Assembly (NCBI GenBank): GCA_048594375.1
Contig: JBMDXK010000023.1
Span: 62,001 to 126,000, forward strand
Source of the DNA: JBMDXK01 sp048594375
GTDB taxonomy: Bacteria; Pseudomonadota; Alphaproteobacteria; Rhizobiales; Methylopilaceae
DNA length: 64,000 nucleotides
Direction of reading: 5' to 3'
Below are positions 1-7,523 of this stretch, piece after piece (within the stretch, counting starts at the first letter, position 1; each line of letters opens with the position of its first letter). Position numbers and translations under genes: made by a program. The notes under the pieces are model-generated. The model had not been told where the DNA came from. It did no database searches and saw only the letters and a list, made by a program, of their open reading frames with translations.

Positions 1-586
1 CATTTTTAAGATTTTCATGGCGCAAAAACAAATCATCAAACTTCTGTTTCTGCTGTTCATTGAAGCCTTTCACGCTTTGGGAAAACGCCTCTTCAAACGA
101 TTTGAGCGACGCGGCCAGCTCCTGCCGGCTCTCCCTTGCCGAACGCGCCAGACTCTCTTTGGCCTCCGTAAGCGATGAAAACAGATATTGCTTGAACTCG
201 TTCTGCTTTGCCTCGGTCGAACCAATCAGCTTTTCCATCTTTTCTTCCGTAATTTTGGTGAGGTTCTGAAGGTTTCTGGAAAATTCTTCAAGCTGCGCTT
301 TCTGCTGCTGGGATAAGCCTTCAAACTGTCTGCCAATGCCATCACCAAACAACCGGAAAGCATTGTTGAGCTCTTCGCGCGCAGAACGGGCAGAGCTTTG
401 TTCTGCCTCGCGGTTTTTGAAAAACTCGTTCCCCACCAACTCTTTCAGATCATTGATATTCTCATTCAGAGCAAGCAGGGCTGTCTGACCAGAGCGAAAC
501 ACAATAACCATCACCAACGTAACAAGCTGCATCACGCACAGCGCACCCAGTATAGTATAAATTATCATGGCATGATCGTGCAGCAT
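1..586 (-). CDS. rmuC: DNA recombination protein RmuC, N-terminal part (cut by window edge)
   Basis: Reading the minus strand from an ATG at 584-586 gives about 195 codons with no stop, running off the left edge. The product begins with one membrane segment (residues about 6-30). A long Gln/Glu/Lys-rich heptad-like coiled coil follows. This membrane anchor plus coiled coil is the hallmark of the RmuC N-terminus; the PD-(D/E)XK nuclease-like domain would lie outside the window. RmuC limits inversions at short inverted repeats in Escherichia coli. The assignment rests on N-terminal architecture and general similarity, so another coiled-coil membrane protein cannot be fully excluded. Confidence 0.75.
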   Translation of the reverse strand, partial: MLHDHAMIIYTILGALCVMQLVTLVMVIVFRSGQTALLALNENINDLKELVGNEFFKNREAEQSSARSAREELNNAFRLFGDGIGRQFEGLSQQQKAQLEEFSRNLQNLTKITEEKMEKLIGSTEAKQNEFKQYLFSSLTEAKESLARSARESRQELAASLKSFEEAFSQSVKGFNEQQKQKFDDLFLRHENLKN

Positions 587-853
587 TGCTGTTCATCCTC
601 TTTGCGCCGTGTATCGCTCCTCTTCATGCTTTAAAGCCGAAAGCGATTCATGCCAATACCATTCCACACCGCGGCGCACCCGCGCCCAGAAAGAATACTG
701 TTTTGCAGTGGGCGTGCAGAATCTTATAAGGAGACTCTATAAATTTGATTCAGGATTCATTACAGTGACCCCAGAATCAGTTTCCAAGGTCGAGCGCCGC
801 TCCTTTGGGATATTCCTTATAAGCCTTCCAGCAAGGTGCTTTGGTGTTTGCCT

Positions 854-1606
854 ATGCCGTTTTTTGAGTCCGATGGTCTGTCGCTGCGTTACATTGACGA
901 AGGTCAGGGCGCGCCTGTTCTGCTCATCCACGGCTTCGCCTCCACCATTGATATGAACTGGATTATGCCCGGCTGGGTGGCGCTGCTGGTGCGCTCTGGA
1001 CGACGGGTCATCGCTTTTGACCACCGCGGCCACGGACAAAGTGACAAAATTTACGCGCCGGATGCTTATGGCGCCGTCACGATGGCCGAAGACGCTTTCC
1101 GGCTGATCCAGCATCTGGGGCTGACACAGGTGGATGTGATGGGCTATTCCATGGGCGCCCGGGTTTCCGCCTTCCTCGCCTGTAACCATCCAGAAGTAGT
1201 ACGCAGCGTGGTGTTCGCCGGTATGGGTGAAAGTATGCTCACCGGACTGGTTTCCGCCGAAAGCATCGCTCACGCGCTGGAAGCCCCCGATCGCAACAGC
1301 ATTACCGACCCTGAGGCGCGCACCTTCCGCATCTTCGCCGAAACCACCCGCAGCGATCTGCGCGCTCTGGCCGTCTGTATGCGCTCGCAACGCTCGCCCA
1401 TCACCGCCGAAATGCTCTCCCAATTGCGGATGCCGGTGCTGGTGGCTGTGGGTACAGAAGATACCGTGGCCGGTTCGCCCTTCGTGTTGGCAAACGTTAT
1501 TCCCGGCGCACATGTGCTGCAAATCCCTGGCCGCGACCACAACAAAGCGGTGGGTGACAAGGTTTATAAAGAAGGCGTGCTGGAATTTCTGGATAAAAAC
1601 AGCTAA
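854..1606 (+). CDS. alpha/beta hydrolase
   Basis: A 250-residue single-domain alpha/beta hydrolase. The oxyanion-hole HGF motif is near residue 27. The nucleophile elbow GYSMG holds the catalytic Ser near residue 97. The acid sits in GTEDTV and the catalytic His in GRDHNK near the C-terminus. The reading frame is open from a GTG at 836, but the ATG at 854 fits the family start (MPFFESDGLSLRY) better. No ribosome binding site is ideally placed for either start. Substrate is unknown; relatives include esterases, lactonases and 3-oxoadipate enol-lactonase-like enzymes. It stands alone between rmuC (divergent) and cysE. Confidence 0.88.
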   Translation: MPFFESDGLSLRYIDEGQGAPVLLIHGFASTIDMNWIMPGWVALLVRSGRRVIAFDHRGHGQSDKIYAPDAYGAVTMAEDAFRLIQHLGLTQVDVMGYSMGARVSAFLACNHPEVVRSVVFAGMGESMLTGLVSAESIAHALEAPDRNSITDPEARTFRIFAETTRSDLRALAVCMRSQRSPITAEMLSQLRMPVLVAVGTEDTVAGSPFVLANVIPGAHVLQIPGRDHNKAVGDKVYKEGVLEFLDKNS

Positions 1607-1937
1607 TTGCACTTAGCGGCGTTTCTTCATGCGGTGCATCAACAGGCTAAAGCGGATTCATGCTTTCATCAGAATCAGTTGCGCTGATATGCTAAGGTTT
1701 ATTCTAGCGTGTTCATGTAAAAAATAATCTTCAGCATGCGGTGCAGGGCATAATTCATAATAACGCGCCAAAAGCTTGAGATTTAACGTCTTTTCGCCAT
1801 TATAGCCGCTGCGCTTTTACCAAAGCGGTGCCGCTTAAAACATCAACCTTCCGTTATAGACTAAAGACGTGGCTTGTCATGCTGCCGTTTGCAGATAAAA
1901 CTAGTGCAGCCTGACTGTTGCGTACCGATTGAAAGAC
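1607..1937. other. intergenic gap, nothing recognised
   Basis: About 330 bases between the hydrolase and cysE. No coding potential, tRNA or clear terminator is seen. It is moderately AT-rich and probably holds the cysE promoter. Confidence 0.4.
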
Positions 1938-2792
1938 ATGCTCATGACACCTTCCGCACACTCCAAAACAACACGCTTGCGCTCTTTTTCAACCGTCGAT
2001 CCGGTGTGGAGCCAATTGCGGCAGGAAGCGGAAGCCGTGGTGCAGCAAGAACCCGATCTGGGCTCCTTTGTCATGGGCTCTATCCTCAACCATAAAACAC
2101 TGGAAGAGGCCGTCGCTTTCCGCATCGCCGAACGGCTTGGCCATGCCGATGTTTCCAGCGGCCACATCCGGCAAGCCTTTGCCCGCGCCTTTGCCGCGCA
2201 TACCCCCTGGCAGCAAGGACTGCGTGCCGACATCATGGCTGTGCTGCAACGTGACCCTGTATGCAACCGCGTGCTGGAGCCGGTGCTTTACTTCAAAGGC
2301 TTTCAGGCCATGCAGGCTTACCGGCTGGCGCATTGGCTCTGGGAACAAGACCGAAAAGATTTCGCGCTCTATCTGCAAAGCCGCGTCTCGGCCATTTTTC
2401 AAGTGGACATCCATCCCGCCGCCCGCTTCGGCTACGGCATCTTCCTTGACCACGCCACCGGCTTTGTGGTCGGCAGCACCGCTGTTGTGGAAGACAATGT
2501 ATCCATTCTGCAAGACGTCACGCTGGGCGGTACCGGCAAAGAAGAAGGCGACAGGCATCCGAAAATCCGCCGCGGCGTGTTGATTGGCGCCGGTGCCAAA
2601 ATTCTGGGCAATATCGAAATCGGCGCAGGCTCGCTGATTGCCGCAGGTTCCGTGGTGCTGAACGCTGTTCCCGAACGCACCACCGTTGCCGGAGTGCCTG
2701 CAAAAGTCGTGGGCATCGCGCCCGAACGCGAACCCGCCATCAACATGAACCAGATGCTTGATGCGCCCGATTACTTCGATCCCGTAATATAG
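1938..2792 (+). CDS. cysE: serine O-acetyltransferase
   Basis: Transfers acetyl from acetyl-CoA to L-serine, the first step of cysteine synthesis. An N-terminal helical domain (residues about 10-135) precedes a left-handed beta-helix of hexapeptide repeats. The catalytic histidines are in the LDHATG and DRHPKI motifs. The protein ends in FDPVI. A C-terminal isoleucine is what docks CysE into the CysK active site in known cysteine synthase complexes, so that complex is likely here. ATG codons at 1938 and 1944 are both possible; a weak GAAAG lies 8 bases before 1944. A palindromic repeat begins at the base after the stop. DUF3126 follows, a pairing I recall from other alphaproteobacteria. Confidence 0.95.
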   Translation: MLMTPSAHSKTTRLRSFSTVDPVWSQLRQEAEAVVQQEPDLGSFVMGSILNHKTLEEAVAFRIAERLGHADVSSGHIRQAFARAFAAHTPWQQGLRADIMAVLQRDPVCNRVLEPVLYFKGFQAMQAYRLAHWLWEQDRKDFALYLQSRVSAIFQVDIHPAARFGYGIFLDHATGFVVGSTAVVEDNVSILQDVTLGGTGKEEGDRHPKIRRGVLIGAGAKILGNIEIGAGSLIAAGSVVLNAVPERTTVAGVPAKVVGIAPEREPAINMNQMLDAPDYFDPVI

Positions 2793-2917
2793 CTGAATGC
2801 TACTGCGGTGGGCGTTAAATATCAGCTTCTTTGCGCTCCGATGCTCACGTACTAAATGTACGCTGCGCTTCGGTGCTCTATAAGCCGATATTTTCCGCCT
2901 CACCGCAGCGCATTCAG
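2793..2917. repeat. palindromic intergenic element, copy A
   Basis: Outer arms CTGAATGCTACTGCGGTGGG and its near complement ending CCGCAGCGCATTCAG enclose an inner hairpin centred on GTAC...GTAC (GCTCACGTAC / GTACGCTGCGC type). The same layout recurs at 42991, 57741, 57874, 60513 and 60652. It starts at the base after the cysE stop codon. A fragment of the core (TGCGCTCCGCTGCTCAT) occurs again near 2971-2988. Confidence 0.8.
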
Positions 2918-3121
2918 GAGCTTTTCCTGCCAAGAGGGTGCCGTTGCACGGTTGGTAATCGTGCGCTTTTCTCTGCGCTCCGCTGCTCATATAGAGGTGG
3001 ACAAGGTGCCGTTGTTCACAGATTGTGTTTTCCTGTGGTTGTGTGCGGATTGATGCTTGCACCGTTTCAGGAGGCGTGTCACACCTTGTTCTTATCGTTC
3101 CCGCTCTCAGGAGAAATCAGA

Positions 3122-3331
3122 ATGAACAAGCAGGATCTTGAAAAAGTGCAAGCCTATCTGCGCCGCACTTTCCAGAATATGGCTATCCGCGTGACCGCAC
3201 GCCCGCGCAAAAACGACTCCGCCGAAGTCTATGTGGGCGAAGAATTTCTCGGCATTGTCTTTCTCGATGACGAAGACGGCGACCGCTCCTTCAACTTCCA
3301 GATGGCTATTCTGGAGCAGGATCTGGTCTAG
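3122..3331 (+). CDS. DUF3126 family protein
   Basis: A 69-residue protein beginning MNKQDLEKVQAYLRR and ending in an acidic stretch (LDDEDGDRSFNFQMAIL). This matches the small alphaproteobacterial DUF3126 family in length and conserved ends. The ATG at 3122 follows a purine-rich GGAGAA at about 3110-3115. The frame is open further upstream, but that region encodes repeat-derived sequence. No biochemical function is known to me. Its position between cysE and a carbonic anhydrase-like gene suggests co-expression with cysE, but the repeat element between them weakens that. Confidence 0.88.
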   Translation: MNKQDLEKVQAYLRRTFQNMAIRVTARPRKNDSAEVYVGEEFLGIVFLDDEDGDRSFNFQMAILEQDLV

Positions 3332-3433
3332 AGCATTCTCTGTTGAAATTGAGTCAATAGACATGCTCTATCTCTTTCTTTTACGCATGTCTTTATCCAA
3401 AAAACAGTTCCCACTTTTTGGAGACATGCTCTA
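3332..3433. repeat. composite palindromic repeat resembling rhizobial RIME-type elements
   Basis: Two half-elements fill the gap between DUF3126 and the carbonic anhydrase. The first runs AGAGCATTCTC...AGACATGCTCT. The second runs GCATGTCTTTATCCAAAA...TTTTTGGAGACATGCTCT. The second strongly recalls the GCATG-bounded palindromes common in Rhizobiales intergenic regions (from memory, not searched). The right end overlaps the TAATG just before the next start codon. Confidence 0.6.
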
Positions 3434-3967
3434 ATGCCGCTCTACACACTGGATGGCATCGCACCTGATCTTCCCGCTAACGGCGATTATTGGGTGGCTC
3501 CCACAGCCACCGTTATTGGCCGTGTGCGCCTGGGGGCAGGGTGCGGCATCTGGTTTGGCGCTGCTCTGCGCGGCGATAATGAATACATCACCCTTGGAGA
3601 CAACACCAATGTGCAGGAAAATTGCGTTCTGCACACTGATATGGGAGCGCCCCTCACCATTGGCACGCATTGCACCCTTGGTCATGGCGCCGTTGTGCAT
3701 GGCTGCACAGTCGGGAATGGCAGTCTGATTGGCATGGGCGCTGTCGTGCTCAACCACGCCCGCCTCGGTGAACATTGTCTGGTGGGGGCAGGTTCTCTTG
3801 TTACCGAAGGCAAAGAATTTCCCCCTCGCTCCCTGATTGTCGGCTCACCCGCGCGCGCGGTGCGCACGCTGACCGATGACGAGGTCGCAAAATTGCTGGC
3901 TTCTGCGCTAAGCTACGCCGAAAATGCGCGCAGATTCAAAGCACAGCTGCGGGAATGCCATTCTTAA
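3434..3967 (+). CDS. gamma carbonic anhydrase family protein
   Basis: A 177-residue left-handed beta-helix protein made of hexapeptide repeats. Metal-ligand histidines appear in CVLHTD and in LGHGAVVHG, the usual three-His arrangement of the Cam/YrdA family. A short C-terminal helix (DDEVAKLLASALSY) closes the trimer in relatives. Family members hydrate CO2 or serve as zinc-binding proteins of uncertain activity. The ATG at 3434 sits at the end of the composite palindrome, and no strong ribosome binding site is visible. Confidence 0.92.
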   Translation: MPLYTLDGIAPDLPANGDYWVAPTATVIGRVRLGAGCGIWFGAALRGDNEYITLGDNTNVQENCVLHTDMGAPLTIGTHCTLGHGAVVHGCTVGNGSLIGMGAVVLNHARLGEHCLVGAGSLVTEGKEFPPRSLIVGSPARAVRTLTDDEVAKLLASALSYAENARRFKAQLRECHS

Positions 3968-4053
3968 AAGCCATACTTGACACAGAGCGATTTTTTCTTG
4001 ATGCACAATGCGCTGTGATGGGAAGCAACACGGAGCAGTAAAAACCCTATACA
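3968..4053. other. short spacer before the tandem repeat
   Basis: About 86 bases following the carbonic anhydrase gene. No feature is recognised. Confidence 0.3.
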
Positions 4054-4410
4054 CTTTTACTGGCTACGGTGTGCCTCCTTCGTGGATCCCGGCCTTCGCC
4101 GGGATGACGGCGGCGGTTAACGTGCTTGTTTCTGCGTGTTTTGATGTGCAAAAGCCATCAAGCTTTGATTTAGGGAACGGTGCGATTACTTTGCATTCGC
4201 TTTTACTAGCTACGGTGTGTCTCCTTCGTGGATCCCGGCCTTCGCCGGGATGACGGCGGCGGTTAACGTGCTTGTTTCTGCGTTTTTTGATGTGCAAAAG
4301 CCATCAAGCTTTGATTTAGGGAACGGTGCGATTACTTTGCATTCGCTTTTGCTTGCTATGGTGTGTCTCCTTCGTGGATCCCGGCCTTCGCCGGGATGAC
4401 GGCGGCGGTT
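4054..4410. repeat. 146-bp tandem repeat carrying a GGATCCCGGCC-type palindrome
   Basis: Two full units and one partial unit repeat with an exact 146-base period (CGTGGATCCC at 4081, 4227 and 4373). Each unit contains the palindrome GATCCCGGCCTTCGCCGGGAT followed by GACGGCGG. This palindrome is a widespread proteobacterial repeat, recognisable by its spurious translation WIPAFAGMT. The rest of the unit (CTTGTTTCTGCGTGTTTTGAT and on) is specific to this array. Units are nearly identical, suggesting recent duplication. Confidence 0.92.
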
Positions 4411-4454
4411 ATTCTGTCAGAAAGTGGTTGGGTAATGTACGGCTGAAATGAGAA

Positions 4455-4482
4455 GGCCGGTTCCTTGGGGGAGGAACCGGCC
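4455..4482 (-). terminator. strong hairpin downstream of the BTLCP gene
   Basis: GGCCGGTTCC and GGAACCGGCC form a perfect 10-bp stem around a short purine-rich loop. On the minus strand TTCTCATTTC follows, a weak U-tract. Probably ends the peptidase transcript. Confidence 0.5.
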
Positions 4483-4561
4483 GTTACAAAGCCTGCCTTG
4501 GGGACGGTGGGGAGGGGAAAAGGTCAGACCTTGTAAACTGTTATCCTTGCTGTCTGGCGTT

Positions 4562-4588
4562 GTTCCAGAGTTTTTTAGGCTCTGGAAC
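4562..4588 (-). terminator. hairpin just after the BTLCP stop codon
   Basis: GTTCCAGAG and CTCTGGAAC form a 9-bp stem with a 9-base loop, beginning a few bases past the stop of the minus-strand gene. No U-tract follows, so it may protect the 3' end rather than terminate. Confidence 0.35.
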
Positions 4589-4594
4589 CCGGCT

Positions 4595-5242
4595 TTAGTT
4601 GCGCAGTTCCGGGCGAGCCGTGGCAACACCCACAGAGATGTTGTCTTCGCCAACCATGACCCACATACGCGGATTTTGCTGCGATTGACGCTTCACATAA
4701 GCATAGGGGGTATTCTTCCAATGCTTGATCTCGTCGCTCTGGTTATCAAGGATCATATCGCCCTGATTGGTGGTCACGGTCAGCACCGCATGGCCATCGC
4801 CCTTTTCATCGCGCACAACCGTGATGAGCAGCGTTTGCTCCGGCCAACCCGCTTCCATCAGCTTTTTGCGTTTGAGCAAAACATAATCTTCGCAATCACC
4901 CGCCGTTGTCGGAATTGTCCAGTATTCATTCACGCCATACAATTCCATATCGGTCATGGGGGTGATCTGGGCGTTAATGGCGCGGTTGATTTCATCCATC
5001 TGCGTAAAAACAGTGGGATCCATCTTCACATGCACCGGGCGTGTAGCGCGGGATTCACAATCATTGGGATTCTCGCGGCAGAATTGCGTATAACCAATGG
5101 GTGGCCTTGCCGCGCTAAACACGGTCATAAAACGGTTGTTATCCGCTTGCGATGCCGTCAGCCCCGTTCCCAGCAGCAAAATTGCCGTGGCCAGAAACGT
5201 TCTGAACGTCTGCTTTTTAAAATTTTTAATGCGGGTTTTCAT
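4595..5242 (-). CDS. transglutaminase-like cysteine peptidase, exported (BTLCP family)
   Basis: A 215-residue protein with an N-terminal signal peptide (basic start, hydrophobic stretch at about 17-30). The catalytic triad of the bacterial transglutaminase-like cysteine peptidases is visible: Cys in AGDCEDY, His in GHAVL and Asp in ILDNQ. The family hallmark FCRENPNDC lies near residue 55. The best-known member, LapG, cleaves a giant surface adhesin under c-di-GMP control. No LapD or adhesin gene is nearby, so the substrate is unknown. It is monocistronic, with a hairpin at each side of its 3' end. Confidence 0.9.
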   Translation of the reverse strand: MKTRIKNFKKQTFRTFLATAILLLGTGLTASQADNNRFMTVFSAARPPIGYTQFCRENPNDCESRATRPVHVKMDPTVFTQMDEINRAINAQITPMTDMELYGVNEYWTIPTTAGDCEDYVLLKRKKLMEAGWPEQTLLITVVRDEKGDGHAVLTVTTNQGDMILDNQSDEIKHWKNTPYAYVKRQSQQNPRMWVMVGEDNISVGVATARPELRN

Positions 5243-5512
5243 GAGTGAACCCTCCCTTGTCCGTCAGGTTCCACTCTAGACTTTATGTTTTTAGGTTCTT
5301 CTAAGTTGATTATAGAAAAACGATAGTTGTCTTTTATATATCTGTAATTATTTGTTAGGTCGATTTAAATAAATCTTGCCGGATCTTTACCCTAACAAAT
5401 TATGTTGGTTTATTTTTCGTAAAGACAATTTATGTGCTTAAGTTATTGATTTATATGGTCTTTATGCGGTTTGGTTAACCTGTTTCCCCGCTTTTATTCA
5501 CAAAGGAAGACT
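5243..5512. other. AT-rich gap upstream of the BTLCP gene
   Basis: About 270 AT-rich bases between the peptidase start and the efp terminator. It should hold the peptidase promoter. No structured RNA or gene is recognised. Confidence 0.35.
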
Positions 5513-5513
5513 T

Positions 5514-5546
5514 AAAAAAAGCGCCAAAAGTTGATCTTTTGACGCT
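5514..5546 (-). terminator. rho-independent terminator of efp
   Basis: On the minus strand AGCGTCAAAAG and CTTTTGGCGCT form an 11-bp stem with a 5-base loop, followed directly by a run of seven T. It lies about 100 bases beyond the efp stop. Confidence 0.85.
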
Positions 5547-5643
5547 GTGCAGAATTATGTGGAAATTTTATTCTTGTTAATCATAGCCATGAAATCTTAT
5601 TCTGCTAGAAATTAACTTATGAATACTTCATGGTAAAATCTTG

Positions 5644-6219
5644 TTAATCTTTGGCGCGTTCTACATAGGACGCATCTTCCGTCATCACCACCACGCGCGT
5701 GCCAACCGCAATATGCGGCGGAACCATGGTGCGCACACCATTAGACAAAAACGCAGGTTTATAAGATGAAGATGCTGTCTGGCCTTTTACGGTGGGTTCT
5801 GTTTCGGTGATTTCCAGCGTAACACGGGCTGGAAGCTCAATCGCTACCGCCTGATCCTGATAAATGCTCAGCTTCACCACCATGCCTTCTTGCAAAAATG
5901 GCGCCTGTGTACCAATGATGTCCGCCGATACGGCAATCTGGTCGTAGGTTTCGCTGTTCATGAAGGTGTAGCTGCCATCGGCATCCTGATACAGGAAGCT
6001 GAAATCACGGTCTTCAATATAAGCGCGCTCGACCTGTTCCGTGGTGCGGAAACGCTCCGATACCTTCACGCCATCAGACAAACGGCGCATATCCAGCTGC
6101 GTTACCGGCGTGCCTTTGCCCGGATGAATATTTTCCGCGCTGAGAATGACATACAGCTTGTCATTCATTTCAACCACATTCCCCTTGCGCAGGGAGCTTG
6201 CAATAACTTTCACGGCCAA
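5644..6219 (-). CDS. efp: elongation factor P
   Basis: A 191-residue EF-P of normal length with the three beta-barrel domains. EF-P enters the ribosome to relieve stalling at polyproline. The modified residue is Lys35 in the loop HPGKGTP, which corresponds to the lysine beta-lysylated by EpmA in E. coli. The adjacent divergent gene encodes an EpmA homologue, so modification is expected. Start ATG at 6217-6219. It is monocistronic and ends at a strong terminator. Recognition is unambiguous. Confidence 0.97.
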   Translation of the reverse strand: MAVKVIASSLRKGNVVEMNDKLYVILSAENIHPGKGTPVTQLDMRRLSDGVKVSERFRTTEQVERAYIEDRDFSFLYQDADGSYTFMNSETYDQIAVSADIIGTQAPFLQEGMVVKLSIYQDQAVAIELPARVTLEITETEPTVKGQTASSSYKPAFLSNGVRTMVPPHIAVGTRVVVMTEDASYVERAKD

Positions 6220-6348
6220 ATTCCTTTGTTGCTCGGTTTCTGACCTGCACCATACTTGTTACAGCGCAAAGTGCCACTATTATTTTTACTTTTTATTCAG
6301 AGTTTTTACAGGTAACACGTTGTCCATGCGCTATGAGGACACTATACA

Positions 6349-7368
6349 ATGCTGGTAACACACTGGAACGCCGAATGGCACAAGGATAAACGCCCTTTTC
6401 TGCTCGGGCGTAACCGGATTGTTGCAGGGGTGCGGCAGTGGTTTGACGCCCACGATTTTCTGGAAGTTGACCCCTGCCAACTGGTGGTTTCACCCGGCAA
6501 TGAAATTCATCTGCACGCTTTTGCGACTGACATTGTAGCGCCTGATGGGGAGAAACAGCGCAGGTATTTGCATACATCGCCGGAATTTGCCTGCAAAAAA
6601 CTGCTCGCCGCAGGTGAAGAACGCATTTTCACGCTTTCCCATGTGTTTCGTAACGGCGAACGCAGCGCCTTGCACCATCCTGAATTTACCATGCTGGAAT
6701 GGTACAGGGTGGGTGAGCCTTACACCCAGCTTATGGACGATTGCATGGATGTTATCCGTCTGGCGGCTGAAACAACAGGGCAAAAGTTGTTTCATTTTCG
6801 CGGTGTGGAGGCTGACCCCTTTGCCGATGCTGAACGGATCACGCTGGCCGAAGCCTTTGACCGTTATGCGGGGATTGATCTGCTTGTGGTGTTGGGAGAC
6901 GTTGAGCGGTTTCGCGCGCAGGCGATGGGTGCCGGTGTGCGGGTGGCTGCCGATGATGGCTGGGCAGATGTGTTCAGCCGCGTTCTGTTGGAAAAAATAG
7001 AGCCGCATCTGGGGCAGGGCAAGGCCACAGTGCTTTATGAATACCCGCTTTCCGAGGCAGCACTGGCACGCCCTTGCCCTCACGACGGGCGGGTGAGCGA
7101 ACGGTTCGAGATCTACATGTGCGGGGTGGAGCTGGCCAATGCCTTTGGTGAATTAACCGACGCACACGAACAACGGCGGCGGTTCACCGCCGATATGGAT
7201 GAAAAACAGCGGATTTATGGGATGCGTTATCCGTTGGACGAGGTTTTGCTGGAGGCTCTGGATGCGATGCCGCACGCTTCGGGTGCAGCTCTGGGGTTTG
7301 ACCGTCTGGCCATGCTGGCAACCGGTGCGCAGCGTATCGAGCAAGTTCTGTGGCAGCCGGTGGGGTAA
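6349..7368 (+). CDS. epmA: EF-P--(R)-beta-lysine ligase EpmA (GenX/PoxA)
   Basis: A 339-residue class II lysyl-tRNA synthetase-like protein without the anticodon-binding domain. Motif 2 is FRNGERSALHHPEF and motif 3 is AALGFDRLAML. It activates beta-lysine and attaches it to the conserved lysine of EF-P. Divergent from efp across 129 bases that must hold both promoters. EpmB, the 2,3-aminomutase that supplies beta-lysine, is not in this window. The family is easily told from LysS by length and the missing N-terminal OB domain. Confidence 0.95.
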   Translation: MLVTHWNAEWHKDKRPFLLGRNRIVAGVRQWFDAHDFLEVDPCQLVVSPGNEIHLHAFATDIVAPDGEKQRRYLHTSPEFACKKLLAAGEERIFTLSHVFRNGERSALHHPEFTMLEWYRVGEPYTQLMDDCMDVIRLAAETTGQKLFHFRGVEADPFADAERITLAEAFDRYAGIDLLVVLGDVERFRAQAMGAGVRVAADDGWADVFSRVLLEKIEPHLGQGKATVLYEYPLSEAALARPCPHDGRVSERFEIYMCGVELANAFGELTDAHEQRRRFTADMDEKQRIYGMRYPLDEVLLEALDAMPHASGAALGFDRLAMLATGAQRIEQVLWQPVG

Positions 7369-7523
7369 TTTTCCATATACAGCGTGGTTATCTTTTGGGA
7401 AAAAATCATTTATTTTTCGAAGATGCTTTATATGTAAAATACTATTTTTAAATATTGCTTTTTTTTCTAAAAAATGATTTGCAAATTCATGAATATTTTA
7501 GTTTTATTTCATGGTTTACAGTT

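Noticed and set aside
1989..3062. 357-codon minus-strand frame
   Set aside because: Antisense to cysE; ends in repeat sequence; no recognisable motif.
4008..4399. Small frames containing WIPAFAGMT
   Set aside because: Known artefact of the GGATCCCGGCC palindrome; they simply translate the tandem repeat.
4448..5248. 266-codon plus-strand frame
   Set aside because: Antisense to the BTLCP peptidase gene, whose signal peptide and catalytic triad are clear.
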